This document shows, piece by piece, positions 55,792 to 63,600 of a stretch of 64,000 bases of DNA. The notes under the pieces were generated by a model, which had not been told where the DNA came from, searched no databases, and saw nothing but the letters and a program-made list of their open reading frames with translations. The position numbers and the translations under genes are program-made. The first letter of the stretch is position 1; each line of letters opens with the position of its first letter. This DNA is from Ricordea florida (taxonomy: Eukaryota; Cnidaria; Anthozoa; Corallimorpharia; Ricordeidae), in assembly GCA_949710005.1 (NCBI GenBank), contig OX453285.1, positions 23,109,502-23,173,501 of the forward strand, in the 5' to 3' direction.

Positions 55792-56183
55792 TATAATATT
55801 TTACTTACCGCATACCCCAAACCCATCATCCCCGCTCCCACATATACCATTTCCCCAGTCTTTTGATCACCGCTTGGTTTATAATAATCGGAGAATTTTG
55901 GTTCTGTCATTTGCCCGTATAATTCAAAAGCCTGATTTGTAGTAGAAATATTTTTTGCTGCTTGGTATTTTTCATCTTTTCTTTTCATTCTCCAGTCAAG
56001 CATTTTTTGTCTTTTTTCTTGATATTCTTGGTAATCTTTTTCGTATTTTTCCATTGCCTTATCGTGTCGTATTTTTTCTGTATCAACATTCTTTCCTGAT
56101 AAATATCTTGCGAGATAATTTCCGCCGGTGAAAGCGGTTGCATTCAATATCGCTCCTCCAATCATCATTGCTATTGCTGCCAT
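55791..56183 (-). CDS. Small Polinton membrane protein (130 aa)
   Basis: The N-terminal membrane helix (AAIAMMIGGAILNATAFTGG) is followed by a charged coil (EKYEKDYQEYQEKRQKMLDW) and a second Gly-rich hydrophobic end (VYVGAGMMGLGYAVSKIL). The start codon lies 1 nt after the stop codon of the 72-aa gene, and there is no start motif at the usual distance, so it is probably expressed from the same transcript. From memory, similar proteins recur in cnidarian Polintons; function unknown. Confidence 0.7.
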   Translation of the reverse strand: MAAIAMMIGGAILNATAFTGGNYLARYLSGKNVDTEKIRHDKAMEKYEKDYQEYQEKRQKMLDWRMKRKDEKYQAAKNISTTNQAFELYGQMTEPKFSDYYKPSGDQKTGEMVYVGAGMMGLGYAVSKIL

Positions 56184-56184
56184 T

Positions 56185-56403
56185 TTATTTTGGTAAAATC
56201 TTTTGATCCTCTAAATATGTTTTAAGATACATGCTTCCGGATAATACCGCAACCCACTTTGCATAATTTGTAATACTTGAGGATGGGTCACTCAAAAATG
56301 ATTCTTTCATTACCTTTTTAGCCACATAACCAACTCCAGCACCTAATCCGATAAGTACCGCTGAATCAGTTACAGTTTTCACAAGTTTGTTTTCTGCGGA
56401 CAT
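56185..56403 (-). CDS. Small two-helix Polinton membrane protein (72 aa)
   Basis: Two hydrophobic segments (AVLIGLGAGVGYVAKKV and YAKWVAVLSGSMYLKTYL) separated by SDPSSSITN. The start ATG 56403 has a start motif 27 nt upstream. Leads the two-gene unit with the 130-aa protein. Confidence 0.65.
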   Translation of the reverse strand: MSAENKLVKTVTDSAVLIGLGAGVGYVAKKVMKESFLSDPSSSITNYAKWVAVLSGSMYLKTYLEDQKILPK

Positions 56404-56430
56404 AATTTTTTTACTGTACCATTGAGAAAC

Positions 56431-56437
56431 TTTTAAA
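56431..56437 (-). promoter_or_regulatory. Polinton start motif (TTTAAAA) for the 72/130-aa unit
   Basis: Minus-strand TTTAAAA, 27 nt before ATG 56403. It directly abuts the hairpin of the preceding gene. Confidence 0.55.
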
Positions 56438-56455
56438 TAACTTTATTCAGTTATT
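56436..56455. terminator. Stem-loop at the end of the 142-aa gene
   Basis: AATAACT (56436-56442) pairs perfectly with AGTTATT (56449-56455) around a 6-nt loop. The stop codon lies inside the stem. It carries the AGTTAT core of the other hairpins. Confidence 0.5.
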
Positions 56456-56879
56456 CCATTCCCAAAGATTTTGGGGTTGCAGAAAATGGTATCTTTTTTG
56501 GTTGCGGTGTTTGTGGTACTTGTGATAAATCAGCTATCCTATTTGAATATTCAGTCCGAGCTTTTTCCTTATACCTCATAAAAAGATCAATTGCTGTAAA
56601 TCCAAGTCCGACAACGGATAAAACAGTAGTAAAAGATATCTCTGGAAGCCACGATTTTGCTTCACTATATGTATTTTCATTTGACTCTTCTTCCTGTTTT
56701 ATTTTTTCCTCTCTTTTCATCTCCCTTGCCAATGCTTCTTTTGCTTTTTTATTATATTCCGCTAATTTCTTTCCCGCTGCGACCTTTTTAGGATCCTTAT
56801 CCTTCTTTTTAGTATCAGTATTCTCAGGTACTGGATCAGCAGTAATTCGCTCAGAGTTTTGCTCATTTTGTTCAGACAT
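56451..56879 (-). CDS. Polinton single-pass membrane protein (142 aa)
   Basis: A disordered acidic start, a Lys/Glu-rich coil (KKLAEYNKKAKEALAREMKR), one membrane helix at about 84-103 (TTVLSVVGLGFTAIDLFM) and a Pro-rich tail. Start motif 25 nt upstream. Role unknown; the layout suggests a minor virion membrane protein. Confidence 0.65.
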   Translation of the reverse strand: MSEQNEQNSERITADPVPENTDTKKKDKDPKKVAAGKKLAEYNKKAKEALAREMKREEKIKQEEESNENTYSEAKSWLPEISFTTVLSVVGLGFTAIDLFMRYKEKARTEYSNRIADLSQVPQTPQPKKIPFSATPKSLGME

Positions 56880-56904
56880 TGTTATTTAGATGCTTAGAAT
56901 AAGT

Positions 56905-56911
56905 TTTTAGA
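56905..56911 (-). promoter_or_regulatory. Polinton start motif (TCTAAAA) for the 142-aa gene
   Basis: Minus-strand TCTAAAA, 25 nt before ATG 56879. A second TCTAAAT lies just 5 nt before the ATG. Confidence 0.55.
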
Positions 56912-56916
56912 TCTGT

Positions 56917-57471
56917 TTAATACACTGTATCAACACCTTCAGCAAATTGCTTAGTTTCCTGACCAGTTGTGCTACCATTTGCTGGTTCTTCTCTTGAAAA
57001 TTGTTGATTTTTGTTGAATTTAACGTGTTTAGCAACCTGGAATATCCCGCTAGCAAGTGCTGTCAGTCTTCCTCCTTTTAATGCCAAGAGACCCACAAAG
57101 TTTGTTAATTCTCGATTAACCAAATTATCTTTCTTCAAATCATCGCAAAGAGCATCTATGTCATCTACCGGAACTAAATACGAAATAAGTTTGGAAACTA
57201 ATTCTAGGGAAGAATCTACCAATCCTCCATTAATTTTCTTACCCATTACCGATTGATAACGATTAAAATATTTTTCTACATCTTTTTCCGATAATTTTTT
57301 TACATCACCCAGACTCATATCAGCTCCTAAATATTCCTTTGTTGTTCCAAGAACTGCTAGAATCGCAAGAGATTCTTGTTTGATTTCAAGATCCTCACTT
57401 TTTCCAGGCCCTCCCTCCGGTCGGTCAGTTTTTTCTGTCGGTTGGTCAATGTAATCTTCCGGCTTTGTCAT
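56917..57471 (-). CDS. Polinton soluble helical protein (184 aa)
   Basis: The disordered N-terminus (TEKTDRPEGGPGK) is followed by a helical domain (SLAILAVLGTTKEYLGADM, SSLELVSKLISYLVPVDDI) and a hydrophobic patch (FVGLLALKGGRLTALASGIF) that could be a membrane helix. It starts 7 nt after the stop codon of the ATPase and lacks the start motif at the usual distance, so it is probably co-expressed with the ATPase. Possibly a packaging or assembly partner, by context only. Confidence 0.65.
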   Translation of the reverse strand: MTKPEDYIDQPTEKTDRPEGGPGKSEDLEIKQESLAILAVLGTTKEYLGADMSLGDVKKLSEKDVEKYFNRYQSVMGKKINGGLVDSSLELVSKLISYLVPVDDIDALCDDLKKDNLVNRELTNFVGLLALKGGRLTALASGIFQVAKHVKFNKNQQFSREEPANGSTTGQETKQFAEGVDTVY

Positions 57472-57478
57472 CTTTTTG

Positions 57479-58105
57479 TTAAATCACTTCGGGTATCTCT
57501 AAATAGCAATTAAATGGGTAACGCAAAGATAAACATAATTTAGAATATTTTTCGGTTTTCAGGAGTTGTACAAACTTTTTCCCCAATTCATAATCCAAAT
57601 CACCGCCGTAATCTTCGAAAAACATTTTCATGCCTTTCTGCGACGGATTATGAAAAGTAACAACGCAGGCTACATTTTCTCGAAATGGTTTTGCTATTGA
57701 TGTTAATTGCTGGGTTAGAACCCAAACAGATAAACCATGATGCCTTCCGGAGAATGCTAAATCTATAAACTTATTTGATCGCTTTTTCAGATCATTAGAA
57801 ACGGCGCAATCATCTAAAATTATTAGAGTATTTGTGCCGGAGAATAAAGTTTGACAATCAGTTAGTAACTCATTAATCTCCTCTACGTTACTTGCATCCG
57901 GAGATAATACAAAAAAACGCTCATCCTTATTAGCAAAATTATGATAAGTTTTATTTTTAGAATAAGTCGGACAAATTAAAACAATATATTCAAAAACTTT
58001 CCGGAAAGAGCCTCGAAGCTGTTCAATTAAGTACTTTGTTTTTCCACAATTTGTCGGTCCAGTTATAATACAATGAAATGGTATTTTATCACGCAAATCT
58101 TCCAT
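57479..58105 (-). CDS. A32/FtsK-like genome-packaging ATPase (208 aa)
   Basis: P-loop ATPase expected to pump the element's DNA into a capsid. Walker A is GPTNCGKT at residues 16-23, Walker B LIILDD at 94-99, followed by FSGRHHGLSVWVLTQQ, which carries the sensor-like Gln at the end of a strand, as in poxvirus A32-type ATPases. Length is normal for Polinton ATPases. Start motif 25 nt upstream. Located directly after the major capsid gene and before a coupled helical gene. Confidence 0.9.
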   Translation of the reverse strand: MEDLRDKIPFHCIITGPTNCGKTKYLIEQLRGSFRKVFEYIVLICPTYSKNKTYHNFANKDERFFVLSPDASNVEEINELLTDCQTLFSGTNTLIILDDCAVSNDLKKRSNKFIDLAFSGRHHGLSVWVLTQQLTSIAKPFRENVACVVTFHNPSQKGMKMFFEDYGGDLDYELGKKFVQLLKTEKYSKLCLSLRYPFNCYLEIPEVI

Positions 58106-58130
58106 GATTTTTGTATCATAGCTAAATGTT

Positions 58131-58137
58131 TTTTAAA
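58131..58137 (-). promoter_or_regulatory. Polinton start motif (TTTAAAA) for the ATPase unit
   Basis: Minus-strand TTTAAAA, 25 nt before ATG 58105. Confidence 0.55.
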
Positions 58138-58143
58138 TTTAGG

Positions 58144-59385
58144 TTAGTACTTAATTGATCTCAAACTTGAATTCATAATCTCCAGCATTGCGTCAGCCAC
58201 GACAAACATATGACAAGTTATGGTTCCAGTTCCGCCTTGTTTCCTTTTAATTTCTATTTTTACACCGTCATGAGTATTATTTAGAGCAAGTCCCCCACCG
58301 TGAATACCATTATCTGGATGAGTTCTAGTATCAACCCAAAGTGCAAACTTATCCGCGTAAAATTCTTTTTCTTTCAAAGAAATTTGCAAACCGTCATCCC
58401 GACGAAATCTTTTCTTCACGGATTCCCAAAGATCGGAAGGAATCATTCCCCTAGAGTATATTCTATTTGGTACACCATCAACATCAATTTCAACGGAAGA
58501 TATGCCTGGATTATAAAAATTTTCAGAATCTCTTGCTCCTGGGGTTTGAGGTGATAAAAACAAAAACAATATTCCTGTCATTGATCTTCTCGGTAAATTA
58601 ATATGCTGATTAATAACGCCATCTCCAGCAATGGAAAATGTAAAAGTTTTGTGCAAAGTAACATTTTCATAAAAAAATCCTTTGCCGACTTGATAAGCTG
58701 CTTGAGCCTCGCGGGCTAAGTATTCACTAGAAATTGAAGAATATTCTAACTCTAAGTTTTTGATTGAATATGATGGTGCTTTAGTTGTGTCAGAATAAAT
58801 AAGAATATTAGCGATTGGGGCAAGTGTAATCTCAAATATAAGATGATTTTCCAGCGCTTTCGGATAAAAAACACCGTGATCGTTTAGAATAGGATGATTT
58901 ATTGGTATTCTATACTTTGAACCATGAACATTTGCGAGAGCAGCTTCTTTTACATCTTGTGTTTTTGCGTCTCCAGATTTTGTTCTAAGTTTTCTAATAT
59001 TTAGAGAAGAAATACCTTGCTTTAATCTATCTTCGCGCTCTTCTTCAGTCAAGAATAAATCATGATATGTTTGAAATAAATCATATCTTTGAGTATCTTG
59101 CAAAGTCTCTCCCCCGAAAAGAACTTTCATTCTGGTGACAAGATTGCGACCCAGATTATTAACGACTGTATTATTTGCATGACCCTCGACATCTAAATCA
59201 AACATAAGAGATACACTTCCAGGAACAATCACTAAATTCTCTGCGAGTTTGGGAATATTTATGTATAATGTTTCTCCCGGGCTGGCTGAGGATGGATTTA
59301 GAGTAATTCGATTCAGGGTTGATTCTGCTTTCAAACCAAAGGGTTCCTTGGGAATTCTATTTGGGTTAATTTTTTCAGACGTCAT
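58144..59385 (-). CDS. Probable major capsid protein, double jelly roll (413 aa)
   Basis: Strand-rich throughout, with no membrane helix. The first half contains SLMFDLDVEGHANNTVVNN, then a DTQRYDLFQTYHDLFLT helix and KYRIPINHPILND followed by LIFEITLA, the arrangement expected of double-jelly-roll hexon proteins in Polintons and adintoviruses. The second half repeats a strand-rich pattern and ends with a short helix. It is next to the packaging ATPase, the usual morphogenesis pairing. It is shorter than many hexons, but both halves are present. Start motif 28 nt upstream. Confidence 0.72.
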   Translation of the reverse strand: MTSEKINPNRIPKEPFGLKAESTLNRITLNPSSASPGETLYINIPKLAENLVIVPGSVSLMFDLDVEGHANNTVVNNLGRNLVTRMKVLFGGETLQDTQRYDLFQTYHDLFLTEEEREDRLKQGISSLNIRKLRTKSGDAKTQDVKEAALANVHGSKYRIPINHPILNDHGVFYPKALENHLIFEITLAPIANILIYSDTTKAPSYSIKNLELEYSSISSEYLAREAQAAYQVGKGFFYENVTLHKTFTFSIAGDGVINQHINLPRRSMTGILFLFLSPQTPGARDSENFYNPGISSVEIDVDGVPNRIYSRGMIPSDLWESVKKRFRRDDGLQISLKEKEFYADKFALWVDTRTHPDNGIHGGGLALNNTHDGVKIEIKRKQGGTGTITCHMFVVADAMLEIMNSSLRSIKY

Positions 59386-59413
59386 TGTAAATTTATAAGA
59401 TACTTTGGGTAAC

Positions 59414-59420
59414 CTTTAAA
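59414..59420 (-). promoter_or_regulatory. Polinton start motif (TTTAAAG) for the major capsid gene
   Basis: Minus-strand TTTAAAG, 28 nt before ATG 59385. It overlaps the stop codon of the 59-aa gene upstream. Confidence 0.6.
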
Positions 59421-59595
59421 CCTTTTCTAACTTGGAAATATGTTTTAATAAACCTTCTCTCGCCCCGGGAATTAAAATCATAATATTAAAAATTTGATCG
59501 CCATCTTCCATATATAGAATTTTTTTCCTAATAATTTTTTTCATAATGTTGATTTGGTATTCGGTAAATATTATTTTTTCTTCCTCCTCAACCAT
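59416..59595 (-). CDS. Small acidic/basic Polinton protein (59 aa)
   Basis: Minus-strand ATG 59595 to TAA 59416, 60 codons including stop. It begins MVEEEEKIIFTEYQINIMKK and ends LLKHISKLEKV. It fills the otherwise empty 240 bp between the capsid and integrase genes. A TTTAAAA start motif lies 24 nt upstream, within the usual spacing, which argues for a real gene. Probably a soluble helical protein; no family recognised. Confidence 0.5.
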   Translation of the reverse strand: MVEEEEKIIFTEYQINIMKKIIRKKILYMEDGDQIFNIMILIPGAREGLLKHISKLEKV

Positions 59596-59619
59596 CTGAT
59601 TTATAAGATAATTGTTTAT

Positions 59620-59626
59620 TTTTAAA
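59620..59626 (-). promoter_or_regulatory. Polinton start motif (TTTAAAA) for the 59-aa gene
   Basis: Minus-strand TTTAAAA, 24 nt before ATG 59595. It overlaps the start codon of the divergent integrase gene, so the two genes may compete. The integrase itself has ATTTATAAG 18 nt before its ATG. Confidence 0.45.
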
Positions 59627-60627
59627 TGAACGACGAAAATATTCTCTCAAAAATATATTATTCAGCTGAAGGATATTGGAAAGGATATTCTGCAATCCCA
59701 AAATTAGCCGAGAAAGCGAAAGTAAGTGAAAATGAGGCAAAACAATGGTTGCAGAAACAGGCAATATGGCAAATCTATCTGCCCGCTCCAAAGTATATAC
59801 CTAGACCGCACTGGACTGTAGATAAACCCAATCAGATTCACCAAGCAGATTTATTATTTTTGCCTCATGATAGAGTTGGAAGAAAAACATATAAATACGC
59901 GTTAGTTGTGGTTGATATCGCCTCTAGATATAAAGATTCTGAGCCATTAACCTCAAAAGAAAGTCGAGAGATATCAGAAGCTTTTAAGAAAATATATTCT
60001 AGAAGATTGAAATACCCAAAAACTTTAATGGTTGATCCCGGGAAAGAATTTATGGGAGAAGTTAGTAAACTCATGAATTACCATAATGTTAGGATACAAA
60101 GAAGTGAAGCTGGTAATCACAGAGCTCAAGCATTTGTTGAAAACGCAAATAGAATATTAGGAGAAAGATTATTTAGTCATCAATATGCGCAAGAAATGAT
60201 TGGCGATGATCGGTCGCGTGTATGGGTGAAAAGATTACCAGATATTCTAAAAACCTTGAATAATACGAAAAAGAGAATAACCGGTAAAGAGCCCGATGAG
60301 GCTATAAAACTGAAAGAGGTTGATATTGAACCCAAAAATTATCAGCGGGTGGTAGGGGTTGATGAGGTTAGATTGCCGCCTATTGTTAAAGTTAGATATT
60401 TATTATCGCCGGGCGAACTTGAGGGTGGAGAAAGAAGGCGGGCTACTGATCCTATTTGGAGTATCAAAGTTTATTATATTTCTAAAAGTATAATTTCGCC
60501 CAATCAACCGGTTTTATATTATTTAATTGACGGACCGCGGCGAGGATTTGTGCGGGAAGAATTACAAGTTATTCCTTATGATACTGAGTTGCCACCCAAT
60601 TCTGTTTTGGCAGGCACCGCCCGATAG
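59626..60627 (+). CDS. Retroviral-type integrase (333 aa)
   Basis: Joins the element's DNA ends to host DNA. The RNase H-fold catalytic core is seen with D75 (in IHQADLLFLP), D137 (in LMVDPGKEF) and E172 (in AFVENANR), a D,D-x34-E spacing. VVVDIASRY lies between, as in retroviral and Polinton integrases. Residues 1-55 form a helical N-terminal region without the HHCC zinc signature in full. The C-terminal 60 residues (VRYLLSPGEL, WSIKVYYISK, RRGFVREELQVI) look like a small beta-barrel DNA-binding domain. Divergent from the capsid side and overlapping the polymerase gene by 52 bp at the 3' end. Confidence 0.92.
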   Translation: MNDENILSKIYYSAEGYWKGYSAIPKLAEKAKVSENEAKQWLQKQAIWQIYLPAPKYIPRPHWTVDKPNQIHQADLLFLPHDRVGRKTYKYALVVVDIASRYKDSEPLTSKESREISEAFKKIYSRRLKYPKTLMVDPGKEFMGEVSKLMNYHNVRIQRSEAGNHRAQAFVENANRILGERLFSHQYAQEMIGDDRSRVWVKRLPDILKTLNNTKKRITGKEPDEAIKLKEVDIEPKNYQRVVGVDEVRLPPIVKVRYLLSPGELEGGERRRATDPIWSIKVYYISKSIISPNQPVLYYLIDGPRRGFVREELQVIPYDTELPPNSVLAGTAR

Positions 60628-63600
60628 TGACCATATGGGAGAGTATTTATTCCGTCTTTTTGAATGATTCTCTTATCATCATAGGCGGATAGCGCTTTCT
60701 TATTAACTGTTTTTGTGTAAATATTGTGTAGTTTTGAGCTGATTAAATTTTGCGATCTCATTTGCGGTTCTTTAGTAACCAGGCAATTTTTGAAATCATT
60801 AAAACTTATTGTTTTCTTGACAACTAATTTCTTCGTTCCTTTATTCTTCTTTATCTCTTTACCGTTGTCCATTAATAAGGCATATTGTTTTGCCCCCAAA
60901 CCCACAAATTCCGTAGGTATACTTCCACCAAACTCATCCTTAAACTTGCCAATTACTTTTTTGTTTGCATCATCCCAAATACCAGATTTGTGATTTTTAG
61001 GATAGTTGCTAGTGTCGAACTTTTCCCGAACATCTTGACTTATATCTTCATAGAAATCTTCCGTTTCTATATTATATACAAGACTATCGGTATCAGTCAT
61101 AAGTAATTCGGCTTTTTCTCCATATTTCTCTTTGATATAATTATAATGAAAATCGTACATTATTTGCTTACTTAGATCCAAAATGGAAAACCCCACGTAA
61201 ACCGGTTTATTGAATCTTATTTCTGTTTTCTTCATATTTATGGCGGCTAGATCCTCAGAAAAGATAGTAAAATGATTAAAGTTCGGTTTTCTTATTAATT
61301 TTTTGGCTGATTCTATATTATTAACCAATCTAACGTCTATCCTTTTTCTCATATTTTCCATTGTTTTTCCGAATACGGAGTTATTCATTAGTTTGAAGAA
61401 ATCCTTTTCAAAGTCATTCTTCGCGTGTTTTCTCAATTCAGTATTCCTATCGATATAAGTCTGTAACCACTTTGACTCTTGAAATTTGATTCCCTTATGA
61501 ATCTTTGTTATTTTTAATCCTTGTTTTTCATAAAATTTCAGGGTTTCGTGATGAACTACATATCTTTTCTTATCAAATAGGTTTGGTATTAATTTCTTGA
61601 CTTTATTAACAGTAAGTTTTTCTGGTGCTAAAGGTAGATCTTTATGGCTATCATGAAGATTTTTTGGGTATTCCAAATCAACCTCAACTATGCAGGGTAA
61701 ATTCCTCCAATTTTCGAGCTCTTCATTTGGAATCCATTTAAACCCGCGTTTGGGTAATTTCTTGCTCATTGCAGCTCCATATAAGTTATTCGCGTCAAGA
61801 TAAATTATATAACTTATAAGCTTATTTATTTCAAAATCTGTCATATAAGGGTTATTAGCTTTAGCGTATCTTTTTGATATTTGGGATGTTCCGCCTCTAA
61901 TCCCTTTCTCAATAAAAAGCAACATATTAACGTCTGTAAACAATTCCAAACTAACTTTAGTTAATTTTAACATTGCATCCCAAGATAATCCCGGGGATGT
62001 AAAATAGTGGGCGGGATCTAAACTATAATTATTAATACACACATCCCTAAAGTTCTCGAATACGTCGGCTAGCTGCAGCACATCTGTTTTTAGATATAAA
62101 TCGTGATAATCTCTAATTGTTTTCATTCCGAATGTTTCCCACACCTTTTTAGCATGTTCATAATCTTCGTCTGAAATACCGTGATTATTTAGTTTTGAGA
62201 AAAACTCTTCCTTTGGTGGGAGTTGGGTTTCATTAAGTTTTTCAATTCGATCAAAATAATCATAAGGGAACACACCCTTTCTCAACAATAGTTTTAACTT
62301 TTCTCCTGTGAAATGTTTTTTAGTTATCGCCATATTTTTATCTATTGGAGAAAAACACATACTTCCTAATAACTTGCAATTCTTGCATTGTTCGCAATTA
62401 CCAACGCCATTAAAAGTAATAATCTTTCCATCTTTTACGTATCTTTTCAAGCATTCTCCTGGTTTGCACGACTCACATTTTCCGCATTTTGTAAGATTGT
62501 CAACCAATCCACTAAGGGAGAATTGCATAAATTTATAAGAATCAATGAATCTTATTGTTCTAGTAATGGGCTTTTCTTTTTCATCCTCATCTTCGCAATC
62601 ACAATCGTGCTCAAAATCATGATCGCAATCGTGATCGCAATCATAGTTAATTAAAATTTTCTTCGAGAAACTAATATACTTTTCATCGGTGTTGGCCAAA
62701 CAGCTCATTCCACCCTTTGTTTTCCCAAGATTCTTAATGAACAGATGAGAATCATACCCCGATAGATTATGAATTACTACTGGAACAAATTTGGGGATCA
62801 CATATTTTAAGTTGCAAATTTTATGCGCTGCGCCACGATATTTTCCGGTAAGATGACAATGATCTATTACTTTTCCAAAATCCTCTTCTTCAGAAAATTC
62901 GCGCTCGCATATATGGCAGTGAGTTGCATTTTCATATTCTTTTTTATCTGTTTTTGACATATTCTTTTTATCATAAACTTTAAAAGTTTCCTTTTTTTCT
63001 TCTATTAACTGGAAAATTTTCCTGACATCTCTTTCTAAATATTCTGTGAATATCTGCGCAACATCCTCGTCATCAGATTTTGCGGTGTAGTTCACGCAGA
63101 TATTAAAATCCTTTGGCAATATACTTTCATCAAAACACTTAATATAATAGCAGAAACCTGATGCTTTGTGCATTTGGTAATTTTTTGTAAAGCTTTTAAT
63201 TTCGCTTGGTGAACAAGTATGTATTGGTATTAGCTGGCCCTCAAAATCAACATAGATACCAAAAGGCGCACGCATTTTATTTTTAAAATTTTTAAAGTAA
63301 ATAAATTTCGGGCTGCCATCCTCGTTCTTTGGCATTTTAATTTTAACTTCGCCGTGTGAATCGCAATATTCTTTGTGTTCTTGCAAAATCCTTTCATCGT
63401 AAAATGAGTTGAAGCACCTAAAACAGAAATGTTTTTTGTGTTTATTATCATCAATTTCAGATGACAAAAGTCTGCTTGCGTTATTTACCAAAATATAGTG
63501 GGTTTTTTCACCATTAGTTATTAAAAGTAAATTTATAAATTTACAATCACACAACTTGCATTCGTAATTATTGCAATCGCATTTCTTGCACCCGCATTCT

